A stretch of 64,000 bases of DNA from Branchinecta lynchi (lineage: Eukaryota; Arthropoda; Branchiopoda; Anostraca; Branchinectidae): the NCBI GenBank assembly GCA_023053575.1, contig JAKZAP010000010.1, positions 11,555,225 to 11,619,224 on the forward strand, written 5' to 3'. This document shows, piece after piece, positions 46,372 through 58,577 of this stretch. Below the pieces are notes generated by a model. That model was not told the origin of the DNA and did no database searches. It saw only the letters and a program-made list of their open reading frames with translations. Positions within the stretch are counted from its first letter, which is position 1. Each line of letters starts with the position of its first letter. A program made the position numbers and the translations under genes.

Positions 46372-47621
46372 CGCACTCTCAGTCGTACATTTTGAGCTTG
46401 TCAAAATGACATAAGGCAGTTCCCAAGCATGAATTTTGCACGTAAATGACATGTTTCTAGTTGTATAGTTTGGCTACGAAGAGCTATTCTAGTCGTATGT
46501 TTTAAGCTTGTCAGAGTCAGAGGCATTACTAGCCAAAATGTTTGTGGGGAGGGGCAAGGTATTTACCGACTCTCTGGTTATTTTTTACCGACTGTTTTTG
46601 CAGATAAAGACGACCATTATTGGGAAAAACGACTCTGTTCACGAAAAATCAGCTGATTTTAAGAAAAAAATCGACTGTCTCCAAGAAAAAATTGACAGTT
46701 TTTACGAAACAAATTATGCCTGCATGGACACCTGTTTCCAGTCGTTGTGTTGCGTCGAGATTTTTGATAATTCGTATGATGGATTAATGATTTTAATGCT
46801 TCATACTTGTTATAAATAAGAAAGAAAGTAAACTTGAAAGCCGTTGTTCTTTATGCTGTTGATGGGCAATAACAATATTTCATTGATTCATTCATATTTA
46901 TGGTTATACATGGTCTGTGAGTTGATGTTTGTATGAATATTCGTAACTAATTTGTATTTAAATGCATAGTTTTGTATTTTTTCGTTTAATAAGCGCGTTC
47001 CATTTACCTGTCCGATTTTGTTCTGCATGAAATATAATGACTTAACTATTTTTGTTTCCTGTGCTTGAATGTCTGACATACCAAATCCACTTGGCAATTT
47101 TGCCATAATTCATCCCGTCACTCATCCATGGTTATTAGCGTAATCTAATAAGTGATAAAGCCATGGAAGACCTTTTTTAGCGCTTTAAATTGTGCAGTTG
47201 TGACAACTAAACTCATTCTTCTTTCGCAAACACTGCACTGAGCAGCCGTTAAAAACAAAATTCAATCTCGATCCGCTAAAATGATTACTATGCTCTTCAA
47301 TAGTTTTTAAGTACAACACAGATTAAGTTCTTCCGCTGTGTGAGTGTTCAGAACCCCGGATGACTTAGGCAATTCATCACTGTGACAGTTCTCATTTGAG
47401 GAATAACTGAAATTTGTATACCACGTCCTCGATGAAATATCACTATGTGCGACTACAACGCCTTTTTTTCTGACGCGCATCCTTTTATCACAGTCGTTAA
47501 GCTTCCCAGCCGTTCACAACTTGAGTATCCGAGACCCCGTCAGTTTGCCTGCAGAATCCGTCACTATCTCCTCGTTTTCCGACAGTTTGCAAACACGTCA
47601 CGTCATGTGGATGATGAAAAT
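46372..47621. other. Unassigned DNA with repeat I copy 2
   Basis: 46517-46620 shares CAGAGGCATTACTAGCCAAA and ACCGACT words with 12797. The 103-codon ORF at 46508 runs through it, so that ORF is probably fortuitous. The rest is AT-rich with no gene recognised. Confidence 0.4.
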
Positions 47622-47812
47622 GTGTGATAGTGCACAACGGATACGTCAGCTGAATTTTTATTACGGCTATGAAAATAAAAAAATTTCCACAAGTTCGTTT
47701 TTCCAGCTTGAGCGGCTTTGAGCCTAAAGAGGACCCTTGCCAAAAAGCGCCGAAATGTAGCTCTAACAAAATTCAGCTAACATATTTGTTTTACACGATC
47801 AAATAGGATTCG
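47622..47812 (+). repeat. Repeat J with hammerhead-like motif (core mutated)
   Basis: The outer ends are inverted (GTGATAGTGCACAACGGATA and ATTTGTTTTACACGATCAAA). 47720-47763 reads GAGC-CTAAAGA-GG-a-CCCTT..AAAAGCGCC-GAAA-TGTA-GCTC. Relative to 27336 the conserved G of CTGA is A, which would abolish cleavage; stem I GAGC/GCTC is intact. Confidence 0.6.
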
Positions 47813-47879
47813 CAGTCAGCATGGGCTGAAGGAATATTTACGAAATTGTCTATTTAGCTTAAAAGTTTTTTTTTTTTTT

Positions 47880-48670
47880 GTACTTTGCGGTTACGATGTG
47901 AGTGACAATTTCTAAAACGATCTTGTCAAGTCTCTAATGCTCATGCAAAGTTTCATTGTCCTATCACATCTGGAAGTACCTTAACTCGTGACCATCGGAA
48001 TTCCGCCCCCCCCCCCCCCCCTGACTCCCCCCGAGTGCCCGAACCCGGCCCATTACTGTCACTGATATATTCTTCCTACCTATTTTCATTTCAGTCGCTC
48101 CCATCTAAGCGTGTCACAAGATTTTCGGTTCCCCCCCTCCCCCCCCTCCCCCCCCACATTCATCAGATCCGGCCCGGATTTGAAATGGGACATCTGAAAT
48201 ACAAGGTCTTTCCAAATATCAACTTACGTGAAGATCAGATCACCTGTTCGATATTTATACCTACCTCGAGATTCAGATTCCCCCTCCCTCCACTCCTCCC
48301 ACGATGGTCGGATTGGTGAACTGAATCTTTCTAAGCCAATCTTGTCAAGTGTCTAATGTTCAAGCCAAGTTTCATCGTCCTAGCCCGTCTGGAAGTACCT
48401 ATACTTGTGATTCCGCATTTTCGACCCCCCTCTAGCTCCCCCAGAGTTCTCGAATCCGGTCCAGTTCTGTCAATGATGTATCTAGAGCTTGTGCTTGTTC
48501 TTCCCACCAAGTTTCATTTCGATCGATCGCTCCACTCCAAGCGTGTCACAAGATTTCTGGTTCCCCCTCCACCGCCCACACATTTATCGTATCCAGTCCA
48601 AACTTGGAATTGGACATCCGAGTCATGAATGTCCTCTTTTATGGATCTTACAGCCTTCGGCTCAAGTAGA
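47880..48670 (-). repeat. Family B reverse copy
   Basis: C-rich on the plus strand, with AAGTTTCATTGTCC, TCTGGAAGTACC and poly-C runs (48006-48022). It ends near 48660 in an eroded 5' hairpin (CTTACAGCCTTCGGCTCAAG). The 3' tail is missing. Confidence 0.6.
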
Positions 48671-48879
48671 GAAGTAAAAGGTAAGTGGTATCGGTATCAG
48701 CCTTGACAGACCTTACTAGTGGTACCTTACTTGAGATTGTCTGCCCTCAACAACGAAGTGCAATGAACGGTTGGGAGCAATCCATCCTGGTGCTTTCGCA
48801 CTTCCTTCCAGTCACCTTCCTTAGATTTCTCGTGGTACCCTTTTGAAGCTGGGTCGGCCTTATAGGTTGCAATACAATT

Positions 48880-49400
48880 TCAGAAGGGAATTCCAGTGTC
48901 CCTGCGTTTCTTCGAGGCGGCCAAAGAGACTTGCGGCGAGGGAATTATATTTACAGCAGGGTTAAGTAAGGAGGATATTAAGTACATTATTGAGATGAGG
49001 GCTGATAGTTTACCACTTTGGGCAAGGAGAAAATATATTGGTAAAGTAAACGAGAGAATTGGTCCTTGCTTCTGTCCTATGTGTGGTCATGAGGACGAAA
49101 GCGTAGTACATTTGATGTGTGATTGTGTGGAATTGAATGAATGGAGAAAGGAGGTATTTGGTGAGAGAGTGTTTAATGAAGAATGGATGGTAAGGATGAT
49201 GAAGGATGAGTGTTTTGTTACTGTAAAAATACTTGGACGTTACTTGAGGCTTGCGATGGAGCATAGAAGGAGATTTTTAGAATAGGAGCTGCGTGTTAGC
49301 TATGTAAGTGAGTGCGTTTCTTACAATTTTTGTTGCCATGGCCCTCGGGCTTTTTTGGTAATTACATTCTATTCTATTCTATTCTATTCTGTTGTCTCAA
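48880..49400 (+). mobile_element. LINE ORF2 C-terminus with ATTCT tail
   Basis: The open frame 48896-49285 (129 codons, intact to its stop) encodes a LINE C-terminal domain: IIEMRADSLPLWARRKYIG, then the knuckle CPMCGHEDESVVHLMCDC (C-x2-C-x8-H-x4-C), then an amphipathic helix ending RRRFLE. It ends about 80 bp before an ATTCT microsatellite tail (49366-49390). Because the frame is unbroken it is the youngest-looking coding piece in the window, but it is heavily 5'-truncated. The frame opens before the first methionine. Confidence 0.78.
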
Positions 49401-49425
49401 AGGCTCACGCCACTAAGCCCCGCCC

Positions 49426-49545
49426 AAAACCAAACAGGTATGCACCACCAAGAATCAAACCTGCACTACAAGGGGATCAAGGATTTCTGAAGCCCAGCGC
49501 GCTAACCATTTGGACAGGACGGACTTTAAGAACGGACATCGGTTC
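49426..49545 (-). other. tRNA-like or SINE head
   Basis: The minus strand reads GTCCAAATGGTTAGCGCGCT (D-arm and A-box like), then GGGCTTCAGAAATCC around a possible CAG anticodon, and later GCAGGTTTGATTCTTGG (weak B box). This resembles a type II (Leu/Ser) tRNA, but the anticodon stem is poorly paired. It starts right after the LINE tail, so a SINE sharing that tail is possible. Confidence 0.35.
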
Positions 49546-49870
49546 AAGGACCATATGGCGATCGTAATTTCTGTCCGTCTTTCGCTCTGTCTGTCCAGCT
49601 TTTGCTAGTTTGGGCAGTTAGTGCGCGTATAATGGAGCCGATCCAATAATGCCTTAATCTCTGGGATCCGATCATCCGAAGGAGGAGAGGTGGAGGAATT
49701 CAGGATCTTGTGACACACCTCAGCTGCGAGATTTTATTAGTGGCAGGAGGTGTCCTTGATGTGCCATCAATGTTTGGAGGGGTTAGTTCCCGACGCGAGA
49801 CGTTCTCGCGTCGGAATCAATTCGGTTCAATGAATGGGATGAAGCTTGGGCTGTGTAAAGTTCAAATACC
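49546..49870 (+). repeat. Family B degenerate 5' part
   Basis: GACCATATGGCGATCGTAATTTCTGTCCGTC..GTCTGTCC and TTTTGCTAGTTTGGGCA match the start of the B copy at 54626, and the sequence then decays. Confidence 0.5.
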
Positions 49871-50700
49871 GTAGATTTGGGTGTATGGATCGTCTGATAT
49901 GTATGCGAGGAGTTGAAACACTTAACAATGACAAAACTACGGTAGGCTCTTAACAAAATCAAGACAAAATCAGAGAAAAAATACAGAGATGAATAACTAG
50001 CTTTTGGAAAGCAAGGGATAGTCGGATGTTCTTTCAGTTGACAGGTTATATTTTCAGTGAAAATCTGATTGTGACAAGGTATGACCTAGGGCATAGGCTC
50101 GTTGTCTATGAGAGTTAAGATATTCTATCATTTTTTTTTCATTTTTTTTTTGTTTTCTATAATGTTACGTGTTTTTTTGTTTTTTTTTCCACTGAAAGTA
50201 ATGTTTTTTATTTATTATTTCAGCTATATCCAGGATGACTGCGCCGAGTGGCTCGAGGGACGCTTGATAGGTGGTACAAGCAGATGGCTTAGATGTTTCA
50301 TTAGATGGCGCTTCTGGTGCCGATGAGTGGAGGAAAGAGGTGCGGAACTTTACTTTCTTTTACAGTCTTGCCGTGCAAATGCCACGAGCTCATGCATCTA
50401 TTTAACTATATCAGCCTTTTTGAGGGAGTTATATATCGTGGAGTCTCTTATTCTCCTAATACCAGGAAATGGAAACTTGTGCAAGACAAAACAAACAGAG
50501 CATTTGATGCTGTTGTTCGATCACGCGGAATTATATCTTGGAGATCTTTTTGGTTCTATTCATACGGCTGTTGCACTTCTTCACATTCTTTTTCTGTCCG
50601 TTTTCTTTTCTTCTTTCCGTCCTTTCGAAATGTCCGAATTAAAAGTTACTTATAATAAATTCTCTAAACTGGTATCCCGATTTCCACAAGTGACTCTTAT
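49871..50700. other. Unassigned DNA with an exon-like acceptor
   Basis: A good polypyrimidine tract and TTTCAG at 50213-50222 precedes sequence in which two overlapping plus frames stay open (50305-50655 and 50327-50767). The longer runs into a T-rich homopolymer of the adjoining H element, inflating its length. I recognise no domain. An exon of an unknown gene is possible. Confidence 0.35.
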
Positions 50701-53700
50701 TGTGTTGCGAGAGCAACACTTTGGTTTTGTCCTCGTTTTTTTTTTTTTTTTTTTTTTTTTCCTATGACTCCGATTTCATTTTATTCCTGGTAACTGAGAA
50801 GGGTCTAACCTGTGCGGTTTTTACGGAAAGTGTGGACCTTAGGCCGGATTGATGAATATGACATTACATTTTGGAAAGCTCCGTAGAACTCTTGCCTGGG
50901 GCCAATAAGGATGGTTTTTGCTTGTCATCGAGCCAGAGCCTACGGTTTGCGAAGTGAAGTGGAGTTGTATAGCCTATGTCAGAGAGGACTATCTGAAGTT
51001 GTGTAGCGAACCTTTCGTTTCATCAAAAGATGTTTCTGCTTTCGAGTGGAAAGCTCCGTTCTAGCACGCAAGCAGGCAGGCACCAGTTTCAAATTGAAGA
51101 TGGACTAAAATCTATAAGTGTTAAATATATGCGGCAGTTACCCGGCCCCACAGCCAACATATCTTCTTTGAGTGATAAATAGAAAAATCTACAGAGACAA
51201 AAAAGTGGCTTTTTCCCACGGGTCCGAAAGTGCTGCCATCTATTGTTTCTGTCCATGTCTGCGACGATTTCAGCTGAGTTTATAATTTTTTTTTTTGCAC
51301 TTTGGTTTGTGGTAGAGTAACGGTATCAGATGTGCCTCTTAAACTTTAAAAGTTCTCTCATTGCTAAAGAAACTAGAGCTTATCCTTTGCTCCTTTCTAA
51401 GTCGTGACGTTAGAAAGTTGGCCTACGGCAAAAAAGTCAACTTTTGAACTAAGACAGGTAGAATTTTTTTTTCGACGGCAATCGATAGCCATTGATGAGC
51501 CGATCAAAGTATATGCCATCCATTTTTTGGTACAAAAATTCCTTCATGAGATACACCAGTTTGAAAATTTCAAAGGGGTTGACAACTTCATAGTAAGGTA
51601 CATTGAAACCAAAAATAGGCGATACCAGTTATGATACATATAGGGGACTTTTAAGCAACAGTCGACTGTTAGCCCATAATTATCTTCGGTAATGAGGGGT
51701 TTGCAGCTTTTACTTGTTGGTATACCTGTTATTTGTTTCCGGTGTATTCGATGGTAAGAACAATTTGGTTCCCAATGGTAAGATATGCAAGGGACTTGTA
51801 AGTAATACTCGGCTGTTATGCTACAATCATCTTCTGCGATGATGGGTTTGCAGCTTTTGCTACCTGGTGTACCCATTATTTGTTTCCGGTTAACTTAATG
51901 TATATCACGGGAGAGGGACTTGTAAGTAGGAATCGGTTCACGAGGGGCTAGGAATTTTTGCAAATGGGTGCACATTGTATTCGATTTCTATAAATCTGAC
52001 GGTAAGAAAGTTTGTGTCGATGGTCTATCAATGTAACCGAGGATTAACTGTTTACACAACGGATACAAACGAAAATGTAAAGCAATGAGGTAGTTTCATA
52101 ATAATTAATAGGGTCATCTATAGTATTTTAATCCTGAAAAGTTACGGATAGCTTTCTATTACCAACTAGATTATATAAGATATTGTTCCAAGTTTTCATC
52201 CGTCACGATGTCTACGATTGAAAAGGATAAAGTACAACTGACTGCAAAGTTAATTTAGTCCCTTCTTCCTATATTATTTTGTTGTTGTTTTTATAACGCT
52301 GAAGAATACCTTTTGATCATATGATTATTTTTTTTAGAACATCCCGTTTAAAAAGCTTATGCTATAATCATCTTCAGCGATGAGGGGCTTGCAACTTTTG
52401 ATAGCTGGTATATCCATTATTTGTTTCCGGTGAATTTGATGTCAATCACGGGAGACGGACTTGTAAGCAAGAATCGGTTCACGAGAGGCTAGAAATTTTT
52501 GAAAATTGGTGCACATTGTATTCGATTTCTGTAAATATGACAGTAAGAAAGTTTGTATCGATGGTCTATCGCTATAACCTAGGATTAACTGTTTACGCAA
52601 CGGGTACAAACGATACGGTAATGTAAAACAATAAGGTAATTTTGTAATAATTAATAGTGTCATCTATGGTATTTTAATCCTGAAAAGTTACGGATAGCTT
52701 TATAATATCAACTAGATTATATAAGATATTGTTCCAAGTTTTCATCCGTCACGATATCTACGATTGAAAAGGATAAAGTTCAACTTCGACGGCAATCGAT
52801 AGCCGCTGATGAGCTGATCAAAGTATATGACATCCATTTTTTGGTAAAAAAAATTCCTTTATGAGATACACCAGTTTGAAAGTTTCAAGGGGTTGACAAC
52901 TTCAGTAGTAAGGTACACACTGAAACCAAAAATAGGCGATACCAGTTGTGAGACATTTAGGGGATTTGTACGCGACAGGCAACTGTTAGCTCATAATCAT
53001 CTTCGGCAATGAGGGGTTTGCAGCTCTCGCTAGTTGGCGTACCTGTCATTTGATGAACAATTTGGTTCCCAAATGTAAAACATGCAAGGGACTTGTAAGT
53101 AATAATCGGCTGTTATGCTACACAAATCTTCAGCGATGAGGGGTTTGCAACTTGTGCTAGTCGGTATACCCATTATTTTTATCCGGTGAACTTGATGTCT
53201 ATCACGGGAAAGGGACTTGTCAGTAGAATCGGTGCACGAGGGGCTAGAAATTAGTGCAAATTGTTGCACATTGTATTCGATTTATATAAATCTGACGGTA
53301 AGAAAGTTTGTATCGTTGGTCTATCGCTGTAACCTAGGATTTACTGTTAACGCAACGGGTACAAACGATACTGTAATGTAAAACAAGGTAGTTTCGTAAT
53401 AATTAATAGTGTCATCTATGGTATTTTAATCCTAAAAAGTTACGGATAGCTTTATAATACCAACTAGATTATATAGGATATTATTCCAAGTTTTCATCCG
53501 TCACGATGTCTACGATTGAAAAGGATAAAGTTCAACTGACTGCAAAGTCAATTTAGTCCCTTTTTCCGATATGCTTTTGTTGTGGTTAGGGCAATCGATA
53601 GCCCTTGAAGAGCTGATCAAAATATATGCCATCAAATTTTCTGAACAAAAATCCTTCATGAGATAAGCCAGTTTGAAAGTTTCAAGGGGTTGACAACTTC

Positions 53701-54520
53701 AGGAGTAAGGTACACACTGAAACCAAAAATAGGCGATACCAGTTGTGAGACATGTAAGGGACTTGTAAGCAACATTCGACTGTAAGCAACAGTCGACTGT
53801 TAGCTCATAATCATCTTCGGCAACGAGGAGTTTGCAACTTTTACTAGTTGGTATACCTGTTATTTGTCTCAGGTGTATTCGATGGTAAGAACAATTTTGT
53901 TCCCAATTGTAAGACATGCATGGGACTTGTAAGTAATAATCGGCTTTTATGCTATAATCATCTTCAGCGATGAGGGGTTTGCAACTTTTGATAGCTGGTG
54001 CATCCATTATTTGTTTCCGGTGAATTTATTGTCAATCACGGGAGACGGACTTGTAAGTAAGATCGGTTCACGAGGGGCTAGAAATTTTTGAAAATTGGTG
54101 CACATTGTATTCGATTTCTGTAAATATGACAGTAAGAAAGTTTGTATCGATGGTCTATCGCTATAACCTAGGATTAACTGTTTACGCAACGGGTACAAAC
54201 GATACGGTAATGTAAAACAATAAGGTAGTTTTGTAATAATTAATAGTGTCATCTATGATATTTTAATCCTGAAACGTTACAAATAGCCTTCTTCCGATAT
54301 TGTTTTGTTGTTGGTTTTACAACGCTAAAGAACAGCTTTTGATTATGTGATTATTCTTTTTAGAACATACCGTTTTAAAAGCTTCGATAAGTTGACAATT
54401 TCAGCATTTAACCGACAGCGAAGAAACAAAACCGAAGTGTTGCTCTTGCAACACTTTAGCCGGCGAAGCCAAACAGAGGTTGCCGCAACACTTCACGTTG
54501 CCCGGGCAACGTAGGTCTAG
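50701..54520 (+). mobile_element. Family H element, complete copy H1
   Basis: The 5' end is a hairpin, GTGTTGC-gaga-GCAACAC, then TTTGGTTTTGTC and a T run. The 3' end is GCAACACTTC, the perfect palindrome ACGTTGCCCGGGCAACGT, then AGGTCTAG. Just inside it lies GTGTTGCTCTTGCAACAC, the near-complement of the 5' hairpin. The 3.8-kb interior is non-coding and partly tandem: blocks such as GATGAGGGGTTTGCA, TATTTGTTTCCGGTG and ATTAATAGTGTCATCTATGG recur three or more times, and 52440-52700 and 54005-54290 are nearly identical, about 1.57 kb apart. A terminal hairpin plus CTAG, no TSD, and insertion at TT resemble Helitron/Helentron-type elements. Confidence 0.72.
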
Positions 54521-54625
54521 TTAACTTTTAATTTCGAGAATCCTTTGGAGATTTTGAATCGTAAAATGTAACGTTTTCGTCAGAAGGCCGATACTGTTCT
54601 TGTATATCACAACCTTTCCCTTTTT
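54521..54625. other. Spacer between H1 and B
   Basis: About 100 bp of AT-rich sequence separates the CTAG end of H1 from the B hairpin at 54626. No feature. Confidence 0.5.
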
Positions 54626-56362
54626 ATGGCAGTTACCCTTCGACCAAGTGCCATATAGCGATCGCAATTTCTGTCCGTCCGTCGGTCTGTCGGTCAGGGT
54701 TTTGCTAGTTCGGGCACTTCCACATAAGCTAGGACAATGAAATTTGGCTGGCGTATCAGGGACCCCAAATGATTAAGTTGGAAATAGTCACTTCGCCGAT
54801 CTGAGCATGGCGGGGGGAGTGGAGGAAGGGGGAATCCGGAATCTTGAGGTATTTATAACTCGTGAACGCGAGATCGGATCTTAATGAAACTTGGTATTTG
54901 GAAAGACCTCGGGTCTTGGACGATCCACGGAAAATCTGGACCGGATTCGGTGACTTCGAGGGGAGTTGGAGAGGGGAATCGAAAATCTTGGGAAACGCTT
55001 AGAGTGGAGTGATCAGGCTGAAACTTAGTGGGAAGAGCAAACACAAGTCTTAGATACATCATTGACATAACCGGACCGAATTCGGGCACTATGGGGAGAG
55101 TTGGGGGGGGGGGGTCCGGATTTGTGATTATCCGTGAGTTCCGTACTTCCTGATGTACTAGGACGATGCAAGTGGGCTGGCATATCAAGGACTTGAACAA
55201 ACGACTTGACAATAGTCGTTTACACTACCCGATCATCGTGGGGGGAGCGGAGGGAGGGGGAATCCCGAATCTTGAGGTATTTATAACTCTAGAACGGGTG
55301 ATCGGATCTTAATGAAACTTGGTATTTGGAAACATCTCGTGTTTCAGACGGTCCATATAAAATCTGGACCGGATCCGGTGACTTCGGGGGGAGCTGTAGA
55401 GGGGAACCGGAAATCTTGAGAAATGCTTAGAGTGGAGGGGTCAGGATGAAACTTGGCCTAGTCCATTGACCTAGTCCGAACAGGATTAAGTCACTATGGG
55501 GGGGGGGGGGTCCGGATTTCTGATTATCTGTGAGTTCGATACTTTCTGATCTACTAGAACGATGCAATTGGGCTGGTACATAAGAGACTCGAACAAACTG
55601 ACTCGACAATAGTCGTTAACATGATCCGATCATCGTGGGGGAGTGAAGGGACGGGGAATCCGGAATCTTGTGGCATTCATCACTGTCGAACGGGCGATCG
55701 GATTCGAATGAAACTTGGCAAGTGGAAAAGGGTGTCGTCTCAGATATTCTATGTCAAGCCCGTCCGGGATCCAATACTTGTGGGGGGGGGGGGGGGAGGT
55801 TGAAGGGGACACTGGAATATTCGTGAAACGCCTAGTGATCGGGATGGAATTTGGTGGGAAGAACAAGCATAAGCCATAAATTGATTCTTGACAGAATCAT
55901 ATCGGGGCTCTTTAGACGAGTCGGAGGTGTTTCCGGGAATTCCGGTGATCCCAAGCTAGGGTACTTCTAGATGTGCTAAGGACGACGCGACCCGACTAAA
56001 TAGACTTTAAGACCTAACATAATGCCCTAGGAAAATTTATATTCCTGGTTCCGGCCATTTTGGGGGGAGTTAAGGGAAGGGGAGTTCGGAAATTACTGGC
56101 TTGCGTAGTTTGCGAACGTAGTTTACGAGATGCGAAGTTTATGTGTCCTAGTCGTGTTCGGCCACAGTGGGAGATGTTGGAGGGGGGGGGTGCTCTAGAT
56201 TATCCGAGTCGATGCCGGAAATGCTCAGGCTCGCGTGAAATTAGATACCTTATTTCTAGGTCCACTCCTAGGAGGGTTAAAGGGGGGATTTTGTGACATT
56301 CTCATCTACTTACTTGTACGACCTACTCGTAACAAGTGCCATATGAGCTCGCAGCTCTTGTT
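54626..56362 (+). repeat. Family B, full-length copy
   Basis: It begins ATGGCAGTTACCCTTCGACC and ends AAGTGCCATATGAGCTCGCAGCTCTTGTT (56333-56362). The GTCCGTCCGTCGGTCTGTCGGTC microsatellite follows the hairpin. The body has two tandem ~430-bp sub-blocks (GAACGCGAGATCGGATC near 54863, GAACGGGTGATCGGATC near 55293). Poly-G runs lie at 55107-55116, 55498-55511 and 55782-55795. The left flank TTTTT and right flank contain no visible TSD. Confidence 0.72.
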
Positions 56363-57112
56363 ATACTAAACAGTGTCCTAATGTGGTTTTTTTATCTTTT
56401 TTACTTTTGTATTTGATTTAGTAGGCTATTGTGTTTGTAGGTCTAGTAAGCTGTTCAAATCTATGTAAGTGTGTGTGAGTTTGACTGATTTTTGCATCGC
56501 TCTTCAGTTTTGAAGGAGTCAAATAAATAGTAATAATAATTTGTGCCTTTAAGCTCGCTGTGAACTTTCTGTTCCGTGAGTCACGAGCAGAAAATCGGGA
56601 GAAACCGCAAAAGAAGGTTTGTCAGATAGTGAAATATAAGTATTAGGATGCAAACATTGCCGTGACTAAGATCCCAAGCTTAGCGAAAACAGATGAATGG
56701 GCTGTTGTCGAAAAACTGCCAGGAAGTTGAAAATGCAATCAGAGCAGACTGTGAAGCAGTATTTTCATTCTGAGTTCAACAAACTCAAGAGTCTTAGAAA
56801 CTTTTCAGTGGCTATGGTTTTTGGCCCACACGGCCCAGCTGACAAAACCCAGTATTCTGACCTGGGCTTGCCTCGGCCGGCAGTTCCAGCCATCTTTATC
56901 GGATACTATAACGCAAGGGCTACGTTTCAAAACAGCGAAAACATACAAAAGCGAGTTTCTGAATGATGAAATCGCTTGGTATATATTTTGGTATATATTT
57001 CACGCGTAGAGGGACAAGCACATAGAGGTACCATATCGAGTTTTCATGCATATTCGAGTGAAGAAGTGATGTGTAACTGACTGTCGGGTCTCAGCCCTAT
57101 TCGGTTAAAGTT
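56363..57112. other. Unassigned DNA with a short ORF
   Basis: An 89-codon frame at 56697-56966 starts after a plausible context but has no recognised domain. AAATAAATAGTAATAATAA near 56522 may be a polyadenylation-like region. No repeat family is seen. Confidence 0.35.
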
Positions 57113-57494
57113 TAATACTTATTAGTTGCGTTTTCGCTGATACCATGGTATCTGTTACCACGGTCTAAAGTCGTTTTTGCAGTTATCGTGGTATCTGATA
57201 CCACGGTCAAAAGGTGTTTTTGCAGTTATTGTGGATCGTGGTAACTGGTCGTGGTATCTGAAAAGTCTTCTCACTTTCATCAGATTTCGTCAGATTGATG
57301 AGAAAGAAGTTTAGCATTTAGTGATGTAGCTGGATATATGTTTTTCTTTTGGGATGACTTCGAAAAGGGCAATTTCGGCAATAGTCGTTTTTGCAGAGCA
57401 CCGTCTATCAGATACCACGATAACTTCAAAAACGACTAATTGCAGATCCAGTTACCGTGGTAACAGATACCATGGCATCAGCAAAAACGCAACT
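57113..57494. mobile_element. Family F element without A cargo
   Basis: A compact inverted-repeat element. The left end GTTGCGTTTTCGCTGATACC and the right end (complement of GTTGCGTTTTTGCTGATGCC) are near-identical and continue through CATGGTATCTGTTACCACGGT. The junction where other F copies carry A reads TGTTTTTCTTTTGGGATGACTTCG (57340-57363), so this is the closest thing to an empty site for A in F. Non-coding. Confidence 0.75.
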
Positions 57495-58237
57495 GTAGCT
57501 AATTGTGGCTATAGAATAATATATGTTGCTATGTTTGAGTCTTTGTTAGTTTTCCCCGTTTACGGGGGGAGGAAACCTATGCCGCATGTGCCCTCTTTTT
57601 ACAGAAATATGCAACCCAGCGGTAAATTGCAGTGGACACGATTTAATAGCTTCCTAATAAACGCTTAAAGGTAGTTTCTATTGTCGAAAACGCAAATTAA
57701 CTGTTAATTAAAGCCTTAGGTGCCGTTTAAGAGCACCCATTGTAAATCAGTGTAGTCCAGCGTATTGTTCGAAAGGTTAGAGGTGACTTTGCATTGTTTT
57801 TTAACCGTGGTGGTCCGATTTCACGCTCTCGTACATCGGCGTTTGCCGGTTACAAGTAATCAAAGACGCAAAACTAACTCTGCATGGTCCGTCGCAAGTC
57901 TTCCGGGCGATATTTAGGTGGTACAATTGAGGTACAGCTATCCAATCAGAGGAACATGACACGTGGGCCAGCTACTTATTTATTTATTTACATTAGTTAT
58001 AGTTATTGGCAATGGCCGAAAATCAATAAGACCTTAACACGTAAGGATAGCCTTGTCTAACACAAGGAACATAGGCTAATCCTTTTGCTAAATACCTATC
58101 AGTCCCCCTCCCGAACACCAAGCATGACTGGAGACTTTTTTAACCCAAAGACGTTATTATTTAATGAAGTTATTCAGGAATGAAGTATAGATGATATTTG
58201 ATGAAGTTATTGAATGAAGTGGATGATATTTGATGAA
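57495..58237. other. Unassigned DNA
   Basis: No gene is recognised. TTATTTATTTATTTA occurs near 57976. A local direct repeat (ATGATATTTGATGAA, twice at 58189-58235) abuts the truncated start of H2. Confidence 0.4.
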
Positions 58238-58403
58238 ACACTTTGGTTTTGTCCCGTTATTTTTTTATTTTTTTTGTCTTTTCTGTGTAGCCGATTTCAG
58301 CTCTAACCTGTGCGGCGTTTTCAGGAAAGTTTGGACCTTAGAACCAATTGATGAATGTGGCATTAAATTTTGGAAAGCTCCGTAGAACTCTTGCCTGGGA
58401 CCA

Positions 58404-58577
58404 GGCACGTATCCAGGAATTTGTTTCGGGGGGGGGGTGCATTTGGGGGGGGGGGGGGTTGCCCGCAGGTCGGACAAAAAAGACATAAATCAGAGGGAAA
58501 AGCCTATAAAATGATTATTTCTGTATGTTTCGGGGGGGGGGGGGTCAACACCCTAAATCCCCCCCCTAGATACGGCC
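58404..58577 (+). mobile_element. MITE family K, copy 2, with 13-bp direct repeat
   Basis: The ends are GGCACGTATCCAGG and CCTAGATACGGCC. TTGCCTGGGACCA occurs immediately outside both ends (58391-58403 and 58578-58590), while uninterrupted H1 has a single TTGCCTGGGGCCA (50893-50905), so the duplication is insertion-derived. Long G tracts (58429-58437, 58446-58457, 58532-58543) lie inside. Non-coding. Confidence 0.8.

Noticed and set aside
46508..46819. 103-codon plus-strand ORF with a possible coiled coil
   Set aside because: It reads through dispersed repeat I, also present without an ORF at 12797, so the frame is probably fortuitous.
50327..50767. 146-codon plus-strand ORF ending in poly-phenylalanine
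   Set aside because: Its end runs through the T tract of H1, so its length is inflated. A second frame over the same bases is equally open. No domain is recognised.
52442..52663. 73-codon ORF repeated nearly identically at 54007-54252
   Set aside because: Conservation comes from a DNA duplication inside H. The third H copy at 53220-53560 does not keep the frame, so coding constraint is unlikely.
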